A stretch of DNA of 64,000 nt, from contig JACPYM010000104.1 in the NCBI GenBank assembly GCA_016196035.1, positions 36,852 through 100,851 on the forward strand, written 5' to 3'. The DNA comes from Acidobacteriota bacterium (lineage in GTDB: Bacteria > Acidobacteriota > Blastocatellia > RBC074). The first letter of the stretch is position 1. Every line of letters starts with the position of its first letter. Below the pieces are notes generated by a model. The model was given only the letters and a program-made list of their open reading frames with translations, was not told the origin of the DNA and searched no databases. Below, one piece after another: positions 10,601 to 18,657 of this stretch. A program made the translations under genes and the position numbers.

Positions 10601-12793
10601 GGCAGACGTGCCCGTTTCACATCGCCAGGCGTAAACAACGCACGCCGCACTCACCAACACCAACGGCGCGATGTACCAACCATTCAAGCCCCGGCTGTCC
10701 GCCAGCATCGCCACGCTGGCCCAGAGCGCGCTGCCCCACGCCACTTGCAACCCGGGCCGACACAACAGGCGCTGTGCCTTTTCGCTGCGCCAAACGCTCG
10801 CCAAACTCGTCAGACTCGCGGCCACAGCCAACACCAGCCAGCTCACGATCCAGGCGTGCCGCCAGTTTTGCAGCCAGCCGTATTTGTAAACGCAGGTTTG
10901 CGCGCTGGCGCCCAAGAGCAACAACCAGCCCAGCCAAACGCCCGGCCAGAACGTGCGCCGCCACGCCCACACAAAAGCCGCCAAGGCATAAAAACCAAAA
11001 ACCCACGCTAGCCGCTTGGGGTCGCCGACGACAGCAAATCCGTGCAAGGTCGCCAGCAACAGGCTGAACAGGCCGACCAAGCCCGCCGCCCAGGCGTAAT
11101 CCTGCGCCCGCGCCGTGCGTGTTTCGTCTTCCGCCGCGCGCTCGCGCCACCATTCAGCTAGGCCGTAAAGGATGGCAAAGGCAGCCAGCAATGCGACACT
11201 GCTCGAATAGGAAAGCACCGACGCCAGCAAGCGCCGCCCGTCTTCCATCCCGAATGTCAATCGCCCCAGTGTCATCTGGCCCAGCAGCGCATAGGCCCAA
11301 ACCGCTTGCGCCAAGGCCAGCCAACGCGCCGCGCGCAATTCATAACGCCACGCGGCCCAGCCAAACAGTGCCACGTTTAACAACGCAATCACGATCAGCG
11401 CATCAACAAAGGGAAACGCCAACAACGCGCTGCCCACTAACAGCGCCACCCCGCTCAGCCCCAGACTAGCGGCCACGGTGCGTTCGCCCGCCAACTCAGT
11501 CGCGCGCAAGCGCCGCCACAGCAACCAGCCCAGCGCCACAGCCGGGATGCCCAACAGCGCCACCAACGGCGCATTTTCGTGCAGCGCCCGCGTCCAATTT
11601 TCAGCGCGCACCTGCAACAAACCCAGCGGCAAGAGCACGGCGAACAGATTCACGCCCAAGACAGTGAACAGCCCATAAACCCGCGCCGCTTGAATTTCTT
11701 CTGACTGCCGCGCCGCACGCACCGCCGCGCCCACGCTGACGACATAGCCCAACACTGGCAGCGCGCCGAGCAGCAGCCAACTGCGCCAATTCAATCCGCC
11801 TCCCGCGCCAGAGGCCGCAAGATGTTTGGCCAGCAACAAAGCCAGTGATGCCCACAGCGTTCCGAGAGTCAGCCACTGTTGCTGTTCGGCGGCGATGACG
11901 CGCGCGGCCAGCCAAACGAGCGCGGCCAGCATTAGCCAGGATGCGGCTTCGGCCAGCAAGATGCCTGCGCTCGCGGCGCTCGTGCGGCCAAACGCGGCAA
12001 CGGCCAGAAAATTGAGCGGCACGAGCATCATCGCGGTCAGCAGCACGTCCCGGCTGGTCGTCGGCAATTTCCAACGATGCGCGCTGTAAAAGCCCAGCCC
12101 AAACAAACCCGCGATCAGGGTCATAAAGACGCCGAATTTCAGCACGGGCCGCTCGGCAATCTGCGACCACAAACTCACGACCAGCGCCAGCGAAGAACCG
12201 ATGATCAGCAACCCGCCGATCAATTCGCCCCAACGAATGCTGCTCTCTTCCATAAAGCTGGCGAGCATTTCGGTGAAGGTGCGGCGCGGCTCCGGCGCGG
12301 GTTTGGCGGTGACAGGTGAGATCGGCGCGGCTGCCGCTGTTATTACAGGTAAAGCTTCGACGGGCGCGGGCGGCACAGATTCCAACACTGGTTGCGCCGA
12401 ATAAATGGCCGGTTCGGGCGCTTGTGCGGGGCTGCCTGCTGCTTGTTGGGCTTCGGTCTCAAGCGCTTGCCAGACTTGCTGGTAACTTGTCTCATCAATT
12501 CGCCCCGCCTGTCGCAAGCGCTGCAAGACGCGTTTGGTGGCCTGCAAATCCGCTGTCCGTTGATGTGCGGCTGTAGGGGTTGGCGCGCCGCAACCGATGC
12601 AAAAAAGATCAACCGGTTGCAAGGCAGTCCCGCAAGCTGTGCAGGCAAGCGCTGGTTCTGCCAGCTTCACCGCCACGGGCGCGCTTGAACCGAGGCCAAA
12701 CAATTTGGCGAACCAGCCCAGCACGGTGATGAAACCGATGATGAGCAAGCCCAGCGCGCCCAATCCCAGCAAAACGAAAATTGATTCATCCAT
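7685..12793 (-). CDS. Giant polytopic membrane protein with N-terminal zinc ribbon, function unknown
   Basis: A 1702-residue protein. After one N-terminal transmembrane helix it has a zinc-ribbon pair (CTACG then CIGCG, about residues 51-69), a short helical segment (RVLQRLRQAGRIDETSYQQV) typical of SHOCT/zinc-ribbon linkers, and a Pro/Ala-rich linker. From about residue 180 to the end it is an almost unbroken series of hydrophobic helices; I estimate about 40. The frame has no stop and the hydrophobic periodicity is regular, so the gene is real. The architecture recalls large DUF2339/DUF2157-type membrane proteins, but I cannot assign a family or function. It is flanked by a TonB receptor and a small membrane protein on the same strand. 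Confidence 0.75.
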   Translation of the reverse strand: MDESIFVLLGLGALGLLIIGFITVLGWFAKLFGLGSSAPVAVKLAEPALACTACGTALQPVDLFCIGCGAPTPTAAHQRTADLQATKRVLQRLRQAGRIDETSYQQVWQALETEAQQAAGSPAQAPEPAIYSAQPVLESVPPAPVEALPVITAAAAPISPVTAKPAPEPRRTFTEMLASFMEESSIRWGELIGGLLIIGSSLALVVSLWSQIAERPVLKFGVFMTLIAGLFGLGFYSAHRWKLPTTSRDVLLTAMMLVPLNFLAVAAFGRTSAASAGILLAEAASWLMLAALVWLAARVIAAEQQQWLTLGTLWASLALLLAKHLAASGAGGGLNWRSWLLLGALPVLGYVVSVGAAVRAARQSEEIQAARVYGLFTVLGVNLFAVLLPLGLLQVRAENWTRALHENAPLVALLGIPAVALGWLLWRRLRATELAGERTVAASLGLSGVALLVGSALLAFPFVDALIVIALLNVALFGWAAWRYELRAARWLALAQAVWAYALLGQMTLGRLTFGMEDGRRLLASVLSYSSSVALLAAFAILYGLAEWWRERAAEDETRTARAQDYAWAAGLVGLFSLLLATLHGFAVVGDPKRLAWVFGFYALAAFVWAWRRTFWPGVWLGWLLLLGASAQTCVYKYGWLQNWRHAWIVSWLVLAVAASLTSLASVWRSEKAQRLLCRPGLQVAWGSALWASVAMLADSRGLNGWYIAPLVLVSAACVVYAWRCETGTSAWAGGLLLNAAVTVGYAMWVENQGGLIRGHEWARLVQLNLLTGAGYALGWLRAARAVDAAWLRWQVRALTGALLGLLSLLALSLGWLTVWPSEFARTVGDGLGWAAWLAVATCFVYTRQNARTLPCVRNVALTMLSLGVLLACTLQRFAPENWLSYHTLLAMTVVTAWAMLWLVLLARREAQFTVGHNRVRARLTEWLNALLAQSKTTADSATLWAICLSVATVWLSLLDFNAPGGPWRGVVALAGVAALSIGLAVARRSHSYFYAAGLLTCLALTEWIFGYSKGPGTLLDVALLNVTALAAVALLSLWLELKVLRTTAEARTSVPAFHQFAAVLLLLLTCLKVVVGLSLDFNGAQPLPVKGWIAGAALASVMTLCLACLWDALFAYRFAVLFIAGLATVAALVDRQNLSAQFLLVAAALTLTGYALAVALVWRQRAKLVVALRGWRLPRLVEAANASAVWLLYAETGLAAGAVLAALSSSWAVVSWPQRMLAASVALLAPLAVGWLTPIGGVAPEQVAPPTEGHSPSAPLAAAPQGRLQTGYRQWGQMVALVLELGAMTAWLWVALNLPGYAQDANRAVTLLALTLTLALTFFGTRAAEFVVWPRALGAWESATRRVLFGAGLFGLGLLALLLFFEWAQTNDIGYVPLGWWAKAALTICLLALCVVSVAFALWRGRDPFELRAEQRGRYVYAAEILAVLLLAHLRLSAPWLFGGMFKQYWPLAVLALAFAGVGVAEQLRRRGRVVLAEPLARTGVFLPLLPSLGFWLLESRVDYAGLLLLVGLFYGLLSVMRRSFGFGLLAALAANGGWWHWLQRTEDYGFLAHPQVWLIPAALSVLAAAHLNREQLTREQMAAFRYAALITIYVSSTADIFIHGVGASAWLPLMLAVLSVAGVLLGMLLQVRAYLFLGTAFLLLAVITMVWHAALSLGWGWLWYVSGIAFGIFILYLFALFERRRAELIGLMERLKTWEA

Positions 12794-12875
12794 CGCAATT
12801 GTTCCTCGCGCCGCGCCGTTGCGCGCCCGCTTCGCACAAATGAACTAGAGCGGATTTCAGAAAAGTATGCGGGTC

Positions 12876-12967
12876 GGCGGTACCGCGCGCGTCAGCAAGC
12901 GGTGCGTCAAATTCGGCGCAGTAGTTCAGTAGTCAAGCCTCCGCTTGCTGACACGCGCGGTACCGCC
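12876..12967. repeat. Intergenic inverted repeat, family C
   Basis: Two arms of about 27 bases (beginning GGCGGTACCGCGCGCG and ending CGCGCGGTACCGCC) enclose about 38 bases. Related hairpins lie at 45091-45189 and 57589-57687, and a shorter relative at 48996-49071. It sits just upstream of the giant membrane-protein gene. Confidence 0.8.
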
Positions 12968-13077
12968 CCGGTGCGCCAGCCCGCCAACCCAATTGCCAAC
13001 CGCTCTATACTTCTGTGTCTGTAATTCAAACGTTGTTCAAAGCAGTCAGCTTCGACGGCCCGCAAAAACCCGCTGGC

Positions 13078-13371
13078 CTAGCCACGTGTGGCTTGCCGCG
13101 CGCTCACCAGCAAACTCAAACACAAGCCCAGCAAACTGCCCACGGCGACGCCCAGGCCCATTTTGAAGCCGTAGATGAGCGCGCCCAGTAAGCGCGTCAA
13201 ATCTTCAGTGCCTGCGGCATAGCCCCAGTGTACGCCCAGCCCGCCGCCCACGCCGCCGCCCACGCAAAGGCTGCCGAACACAGACAAGCCTAGCAACAAA
13301 GCAGCCACGCCAGTCCGTTTCACCGGTTGTTTGTCTTGGGCTGTTGCTGCTGATTTGCCATTGTTGTGCAT
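13078..13371 (-). CDS. Small membrane protein with two hydrophobic segments, unknown function
   Basis: A 97-residue protein. The start is an ATG preceded by GGAGG; a longer open frame extends upstream but has no coding character. Residues 1-20 are polar (NNGKSAATAQDKQPVKRTG). They are followed by a hydrophobic, glycine-rich segment (VAALLLGLSVFGSLCVGGG) and a second one near the C-terminus (MGLGVAVGSLLGLCLSLLV). This suggests two transmembrane helices with a short loop. It lies downstream of the GntR regulator gene on the same strand, with about 100 bases between, and could be co-transcribed with it. No family recognised. Confidence 0.6.
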   Translation of the reverse strand: MHNNGKSAATAQDKQPVKRTGVAALLLGLSVFGSLCVGGGVGGGLGVHWGYAAGTEDLTRLLGALIYGFKMGLGVAVGSLLGLCLSLLVSARQATRG

Positions 13372-13475
13372 CGCGTCCTCCGTAATTTGTTTGCCAGGTT
13401 CCGACGACACGCAGCATAACCACACGCCATCGTGACGGCAGAGGCGATTAGGACACTTCGTCGAGCGCCACAAGC

Positions 13476-14396
13476 TCAGGAGGCGGGGCGCACGAGGAAC
13501 TTTTCGACGTATTGGCGTAACTCGGTCAAGGAAGAATCGGCAATCACGCGAAAGATGCGGCAACGCACGCCGGGCGGAATCAGGGCCGCCGTCGCCGCGT
13601 CGGTAATGACAAAAGAACTGGCGCGCAAGCCCTTTTGCCAATCGGGTTCGCGCGCATCGCGATAGTTGATGGCGTCGGGATCGAGTTTGACGGCGGCCAG
13701 CACCGAACGCGCGTAAAGCAAAAACGCCGGCCAGTGCGAGGCCACCGTGATGAGTTCGTCGGCTTTGGGCGGCGTTTCGCCTTTGAGGGCTTCGGGCACG
13801 GAACGCGTGTGAATCAGCAGGCAGGAGAGTTTGGCGGGCAAGGCCGCCGTCGCCATTTCGGCTTGCCCATAGAGGGCCACGGGCACCGCACCGAACAAAA
13901 TGCTGCGGTCTTCGCACTCTTGCGGGCTGGCGCTGGCGACGCGAAAGCCGGTGGCCTCCTTGATTTCAGCCACCAGAATGGCGCGGAAGTGCGGGTCGGG
14001 ATCAATCACCAGAAAATGATCGGGCGGTTGCAGGCGCAGCCAATGCCGCACGCGGGCTTGAATTTGCGCCAGCGAGAAGCCTTTGCGGCGCGTCAATTCG
14101 AGGAATTCGATGATGATGTGATCAAGGTCGAGTTGCGCTTCGAGCGCGCGTTCGGCCTTGAACGACCGTACATAAATGCCGCTGCCCGCGCGCATCTCGA
14201 CCCAACCCAAATCGGTCAATTCGCTGTAAGCCGCGCTGACCGTATTGGCGTGGATTTTGAAGCGGCGCGCCAGTTCGCGCGTGCTCGGCAGTTTTTGCCC
14301 GGGTTTCAAATCCTGGCTGAGAATGGCTAGTTTGATTTGCGCGACCAATTGTTCACGCAACGGCACTTCATTATCCTTGGCTAGCCAGAGTTGCAT
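13476..14396 (-). CDS. GntR-family transcriptional regulator (YtrA-like N-terminus)
   Basis: A 306-residue protein. The start is an ATG just outside a long palindrome; a GTG start at 14432 would lie inside that palindrome and is less likely. Residues 10-75 form a GntR winged helix: VPLREQLVAQIKLAILSQDL, then LPSTRELARRFKIHANTVSA and GWVEMRAGSGIYV. The C-terminal part is not a MocR aminotransferase domain. It reads like a periplasmic-binding or response-regulator-like alpha/beta fold (DHFLVIDPDPHFRAILVAEI) and is otherwise unrecognised. GntR/YtrA regulators often control transporters and metabolic operons; the target here is not evident. Confidence 0.85.
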   Translation of the reverse strand: MQLWLAKDNEVPLREQLVAQIKLAILSQDLKPGQKLPSTRELARRFKIHANTVSAAYSELTDLGWVEMRAGSGIYVRSFKAERALEAQLDLDHIIIEFLELTRRKGFSLAQIQARVRHWLRLQPPDHFLVIDPDPHFRAILVAEIKEATGFRVASASPQECEDRSILFGAVPVALYGQAEMATAALPAKLSCLLIHTRSVPEALKGETPPKADELITVASHWPAFLLYARSVLAAVKLDPDAINYRDAREPDWQKGLRASSFVITDAATAALIPPGVRCRIFRVIADSSLTELRQYVEKFLVRPAS

Positions 14397-14419
14397 GGCG
14401 GTTTTGAAAGCTGGCACAA

Positions 14420-14542
14420 CCTGGGTACGCACCGCTTCCAGCGTGCGGTCTTGGCAAAAGGCGGAAAGATGCCGAAGGGTTTCCTTTCAGATTAAGTTCG
14501 TCCGTTGCCAAGACCGCACGCTGGAAGCGGTGCGTACCCAGG
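14420..14542. repeat. Perfect 38-bp inverted repeat, family B element
   Basis: Arms 14420-14457 and 14505-14542 are perfect reverse complements of 38 bases, beginning CCTGGGTACGCACCGCTTCC. They enclose a 47-base loop. The element fills the gap between the GntR gene and the stop codon of the TPR gene. Related copies lie at 24529-24653 and, interrupted by a transposon, at 35130-36250. Confidence 0.9.
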
Positions 14543-14543
14543 C

Positions 14544-15041
14544 TTATTCCAAATACGGCTCGGCCCCATCAGCCGCGCGGGCCGAAAGATGGTTGCGCAT
14601 GATATTTCGCGCACAGGCATTCCAACGCAAGATGGCGTCGTCATTGCCAGCGGGTTTGAGCGGTTCGGCCTTTTCGTACCAATCCATCGCCTCGCGCAGC
14701 CATTCATAACCATCGTGACCGGCGCCCGGCCCACCTTGTTGCAGCCGCACTTTAGCCTGGCGCTCGCAAATCAAACCGGCGTAATAGGCGCGCTGATATT
14801 CATCTTTGAGTTTGGGCAGCACCGCTTTGGCCTGCCGCGCGCCCGCCGCATAGCCTTTGGCAAGGCGATCTGTCAGCGCCAGCAACAAGGTGACCAAAGC
14901 GTCTTGGTTATCCGGTTCGACATCCAGCACGTCCAGGCAGATGCTTTCGGCTTCGCCGGGTTCGTTGAGCAAGCGGTAATGGTGCGCCTTTTCCAGCGCC
15001 TGTTCGATGGAATCGGGATGAATTGGCTTCAATTCAAACAT
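14544..15041 (-). CDS. TPR-like helical protein encoded after sdhB
   Basis: A 165-residue soluble protein with helix pairs typical of tetratricopeptide repeats: ALEKAHHYRLLNEPGEAESI, then LDVEPDNQDALVTLLLALTD, and DWYEKAEPLKPAGNDDAILR near the end. There is no signal peptide. It begins 24 bases after the sdhB stop on the same strand, so it is probably part of the sdh transcript. It could act as an assembly or scaffolding factor, but that is only inference from position. Confidence 0.65.
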   Translation of the reverse strand: MFELKPIHPDSIEQALEKAHHYRLLNEPGEAESICLDVLDVEPDNQDALVTLLLALTDRLAKGYAAGARQAKAVLPKLKDEYQRAYYAGLICERQAKVRLQQGGPGAGHDGYEWLREAMDWYEKAEPLKPAGNDDAILRWNACARNIMRNHLSARAADGAEPYLE

Positions 15042-15065
15042 GTCAGCCTCGCTAACAACTCTAAG

Positions 15066-15809
15066 TTAAGACTTCTTGCCTTTGCCGGTGAGCTTGCGCC
15101 AGAGCCAGAGCACTGGGTCGTAATGCTCGTCAACGATGCGTTCTTTGAGCGGGATGATCGCGTTGTCGGTGATGTGAATGTCTTCGGGGCAGACCTCCGT
15201 GCAGCATTTGGTGATGTTGCAGAGGCCGATGCCCAACTCTTCTTTGAGCAAATCCGTGCGTGAGACGCCGTCGAGCGGATGCATTTCAAGCCCGGCGATG
15301 CGCACAAAAAAGCGCGGCCCGCCGAACTCCTCTTTCTTTTCGTGATCGCGCAAGACGTGACAGACGTTTTGGCAGAGAAAGCACTCGATGCATTTGCGGA
15401 ACTCCTGCACGCGGTCAACTTCTTCTTGCTGCATCTTCCATTCGACGCCGGGTTTGGGCGTGAAGGGCGGAATTTTCTGGTTGATTTTGTAGTTCCAAGA
15501 CACGTCGGTGACTAGGTCTTTGATAAGCGGAAAGGTCTTGAGCGGGTTGATCGTGATCGGTTGATCGAGCGGCAGATCATCAAGCCGCGTCTTGCACATC
15601 AGTTTTGGACGGCCATTGACTTCGGCGGAGCAGGAGCCGCATTTGGCGGCCTTGCAATTCCAACGCACAGCCAGGTCGGGGGCATGATGGCCCTGGACGT
15701 AATGCACCGCGTCGAGCACGACCATGCCGGGCGCGACCGGGACTTGATAATCCACGTGCTGACCGCCGTCTTTATCGCCGCGATAAACGCGTAAGGTTGC
15801 GTCTGCCAT
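15066..15809 (-). CDS. sdhB: Succinate dehydrogenase/fumarate reductase iron-sulfur subunit (locus 1)
   Basis: A 247-residue protein that relays electrons from the flavoprotein to the membrane anchor. An N-terminal plant-type ferredoxin domain has CKAAKCGSCSAEVNGRPKLM plus one more Cys for the [2Fe-2S] cluster. The C-terminal domain has CIECFLCQNVC and CNITKCCTEVCPE for the [4Fe-4S] and [3Fe-4S] clusters. The start is the ATG after GAGGAGA; an upstream in-frame GTG lies within that ribosome-binding site. The gene is separated from sdhA by about 1.1 kb holding a RAYT gene and palindromes. The cluster spacing resembles the mycobacterial Sdh1 type. Confidence 0.92.
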   Translation of the reverse strand: MADATLRVYRGDKDGGQHVDYQVPVAPGMVVLDAVHYVQGHHAPDLAVRWNCKAAKCGSCSAEVNGRPKLMCKTRLDDLPLDQPITINPLKTFPLIKDLVTDVSWNYKINQKIPPFTPKPGVEWKMQQEEVDRVQEFRKCIECFLCQNVCHVLRDHEKKEEFGGPRFFVRIAGLEMHPLDGVSRTDLLKEELGIGLCNITKCCTEVCPEDIHITDNAIIPLKERIVDEHYDPVLWLWRKLTGKGKKS

Positions 15810-15826
15810 TCTTGCTAGTCTCCTCA

Positions 15827-15928
15827 CTGTACAGCAGGCTGCCAGCCTGCTGTGGTCTCCGCTGTGGACGGTTCAAGGGCCGCCCACTATAACTGTACAG
15901 CAGGCTGCCAGCCTGCTGTGGTCTCCGC
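15827..15928. repeat. Two direct copies of the REP-like palindrome (family A)
   Basis: CTGTACAGCAGGCTGCCAGC continues to a palindrome CAGCAGGCTG-n-CAGCCTGCTG followed by TGGTCTCCGC. The whole unit occurs twice, at 15827-15862 and 15893-15928. Further copies are at 16000-16024, 16745-16769 and, imperfectly, 16859-16884, so five palindromes bracket the RAYT gene. Confidence 0.85.
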
Positions 15929-15975
15929 CTGTTGTGACTCAAATTCCCAGCCAACCTTCAAATCGCACAACCCCG

Positions 15976-16785
15976 TCAAGCGTCCGCTTCAACGTCCCCC
16001 AGCAGGCTGGCAGCCTGCTGTACGGTTTCGCGTTTCCAATTCCAGGGCCAATCGTGCCAGGTTGTAACCAAACCCGCTTTCACCGGATTGTTCAACACAT
16101 AGTTCACGACGCGGTCATATTCCCCCGCATCGCGGATCACGTGATCGTAGCTCTCACGCGCCCAAAAAGTGCCCGCGCGTTGCAACAACGCATTCGCCTG
16201 ATTGGACGTGTAGCTCTTCAGTGAATGCATGATGACATCCAGCGGCGGCTCAGTGCTTTCGTATAGCACGTCCTCATCCGGCGCGGCCAGCGCGTGTAAA
16301 CTCGTCTCCGTCAGGAACGGTGCGAATACCACGTGCACGTGATTGGACATAATGCAATAGGCGTCCAACCGGTAAACCTTGCCGTCCCGCCAATGCAAAC
16401 TGTTCGCGACCAGCGCGGCGATCTTTTCCTCCGCCAGCCAGCGTGGCCCGGTCTGCGCCGCGTGCAACACGTCCTCGAACTTCCGAAACCATTTCCGTTG
16501 AAAAGCCAGCAATCGCTCTTCGTGCTGCTTCAACTCCGGCGTATCATCCGCCAGCAACAACTCGCCCAGCCGCGCGGTTTCTTCCTTTAACCACTGCTTT
16601 TCCGCCAGCCAGAGCCGCAAGATGTGTTTGGGCACCGAGCCATCCAGGCGAAACGTGACAAACAGCGTGGCCCCAGGCGGATGCCGATGCGGTAGATTGC
16701 CGCCCCAGAACTCCTTGTACTCAAAGGCTTCCACCCGCCCCCTTTGTACAGCAGGCTGCCAGCCTGCTGCCGGCTTGCGCTGCAC
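15976..16785 (-). CDS. REP-associated tyrosine transposase (RAYT, Y1/HUH type)
   Basis: A 269-residue Y1-type transposase. The metal-binding HUH motif is IMSNHVHVVF near residue 125. The presumed catalytic tyrosine is in RESYDHVIRDAGEYDRVVNY, followed by the family signature VLNNPVKAGLV. RAYTs bind and cut at REP palindromes; five such palindromes flank or overlap this gene, and two are read as its N- and C-terminal codons. The true start may be the GTG at 16734, preceded by a G-rich ribosome-binding site and outside the palindrome. The gene is inserted between sdhA and sdhB. Confidence 0.9.
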   Translation of the reverse strand: MQRKPAAGWQPAVQRGRVEAFEYKEFWGGNLPHRHPPGATLFVTFRLDGSVPKHILRLWLAEKQWLKEETARLGELLLADDTPELKQHEERLLAFQRKWFRKFEDVLHAAQTGPRWLAEEKIAALVANSLHWRDGKVYRLDAYCIMSNHVHVVFAPFLTETSLHALAAPDEDVLYESTEPPLDVIMHSLKSYTSNQANALLQRAGTFWARESYDHVIRDAGEYDRVVNYVLNNPVKAGLVTTWHDWPWNWKRETVQQAASLLGDVEADA

Positions 16786-16884
16786 TCAACTCGCGGGCCA
16801 GTACCGCTTGCAAACTCAACTGCTCTACCGCTTGCCCATCGGTTTATCGCTGAAGTCTCAGCAGGCTGGCAGCACTGCTGTACG

Positions 16885-18609
16885 CTACTTGTCCTCCGCT
16901 AAGACTTGTTTCAATTCTTCCGGCATTTCCGCCAAGGGCCGCTCTGACAGCTTCATCGCGTCGCCGTCACGCTGAATGATGTGATTGAGCTTGCCCCACT
17001 TCTCATCGTCCAGCTTGTCGTAATCAATGCGGGCGTGGGCGCCACGGCTTTCCTGCCGCGCACGCGCGCTCAAAGCGATGGCTTCCGAAACGATCAGCAT
17101 GGATTTGAGTTCACGCGCCAGATGCCAGCCGGGATTGAACATGCGTGAGCCTTCGACGCGCACTTTTTCCAGGCGCTCTTTGAACTCATCCAATTTCGCC
17201 AGTCCCTGCGCCATGTCCTCTTCGTTGCGGAAAATACCGACCAGGCTTTGCATCGAGTCCTGCAATTCGCTGTGGATTTGATAGGGGCTTTCGCCGCTCG
17301 TGCGTTCAAACGGTTCCAGCAACTCGCGCGCGGCGGCTTCGATCTGGTCATTGTCAATTGCCGGGTTGGCCGCGCCTTTGGCGTATTCAGCCGCAGCCGC
17401 GCCCGCGCGCCGCCCAAACACCAGCAAGTCCGACAGCGAATTGCCGCCCAGCCGGTTGCCGCCGTGCAAACCCGCCGCCGCTTCGCCCGCCGCATACAAG
17501 CCGGGCACGGTCGAGGCCTGTGTTTCGGCTTCGACGTTGATGCCGCCCATCATGTAATGACAGGTCGGGCCGACTTCCATCGGCTCTTTGGTGATGTCAA
17601 CGTCGGCGAGTTCTTTGAACTGGTGGTACATGCTCGGCAGTTTCTTTTTTACGTACTCTGCCGGTTTGTGCGAAATGTCGAGAAACGCGCCACCGTGCGG
17701 GGTGCCGCGCCCTTCTTTGACTTCGGTGTAAATCGAACGCGCGACCACATCGCGCGTCGAAAGCTCCATACGCTTCGGATCGTACTTTTCCATGAAGCGG
17801 TCGCCGTTCTTGTTGCGCAGGATACCGCCCTCGCCACGCACGGCCTCGGTCACAAGCAAGCCCTGAACGCCCGGCGGCCAAACCATCCCGGTCGGGTGAA
17901 ATTGGACGAACTCCATGTCTTTGAGTTCCGCGCCGACTTCATAGGCCAGCGATTGACCATCGCCGGTGTATTCCCACGAATTCGACGTGATGCGATAGGC
18001 CTTGCCGATGCCGCCCGTGCATAGCACGATGGCTTTGGCCTTGAATACGACGAAACGGCCCGTCTCACGCCAATACGCAAACGCGCCCGCGATGCGTCCG
18101 CCATCCATCAACAGCTTCGTCACCGTGCATTCCATATACACATCCACGCCCAGCGCTACGCCACGATCCTGCAAAGTGCGGATCAATTCGAGGCCGGTGC
18201 GGTCGCCGACATGCACCAGCCGTTTGTAGGTGTGGCCGCCAAAGGCGCGTTGCAGGATGTTGCCGTCGGGTGTGCGGTCAAACAGTGCGCCCCACTGTTC
18301 CAGTTCGCGCACGCGGTCGGGCGCTTCCTGGGCGTGGAGTTGGGCCATGCGCCAGTTGTTCAGAAACTTGCCGCCACGCATCGTGTCGCGAAAATGCGGC
18401 TGCCAGCCATCCGCCGAATCCACGTTCGCCATCGCCGCCGCGATGCCGCCTTCGGCCATCACGGTGTGCGCCTTGCCAAGCAGCGATTTGCAGACGACAG
18501 CAACCGACGCGCCTTGCCCCAGCGCTTCCAGCGTTGCGCGCAACCCTGCGCCGCCCGCGCCGATGATCAACACATCGTGTTCATGCGTTTCGTACTTTTC
18601 GTTTGCCAT
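16885..18609 (-). CDS. sdhA: Succinate dehydrogenase/fumarate reductase flavoprotein subunit (locus 1)
   Basis: A 574-residue protein that oxidises succinate (or reduces fumarate) with covalently bound FAD. It has the dinucleotide-binding fold DVLIIGAGGAGLRATLEA at residues 13-30. The FAD-linking histidine is expected in GKAHTVMAEGGIAAA, the substrate-site segment is FVQFHPTGMV, and the catalytic arginine is in TEAVRGEGGIL. The length is normal. It follows the membrane-anchor gene by 48 bases on the same strand. A family A palindrome abuts its stop codon, and sdhB follows only after the RAYT insertion. Confidence 0.95.
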   Translation of the reverse strand: MANEKYETHEHDVLIIGAGGAGLRATLEALGQGASVAVVCKSLLGKAHTVMAEGGIAAAMANVDSADGWQPHFRDTMRGGKFLNNWRMAQLHAQEAPDRVRELEQWGALFDRTPDGNILQRAFGGHTYKRLVHVGDRTGLELIRTLQDRGVALGVDVYMECTVTKLLMDGGRIAGAFAYWRETGRFVVFKAKAIVLCTGGIGKAYRITSNSWEYTGDGQSLAYEVGAELKDMEFVQFHPTGMVWPPGVQGLLVTEAVRGEGGILRNKNGDRFMEKYDPKRMELSTRDVVARSIYTEVKEGRGTPHGGAFLDISHKPAEYVKKKLPSMYHQFKELADVDITKEPMEVGPTCHYMMGGINVEAETQASTVPGLYAAGEAAAGLHGGNRLGGNSLSDLLVFGRRAGAAAAEYAKGAANPAIDNDQIEAAARELLEPFERTSGESPYQIHSELQDSMQSLVGIFRNEEDMAQGLAKLDEFKERLEKVRVEGSRMFNPGWHLARELKSMLIVSEAIALSARARQESRGAHARIDYDKLDDEKWGKLNHIIQRDGDAMKLSERPLAEMPEELKQVLAEDK

Positions 18610-18657
18610 AAAGGTGAGAAGAAGTGAAAACCTGCCACAGCAGAATTGCCGCCAGAC

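Noticed and set aside
13372..13917. N-terminal extension of the small membrane protein gene
   Set aside because: It overlaps the GntR gene out of frame and has no coding character; a good ribosome-binding site precedes the ATG at 13371.
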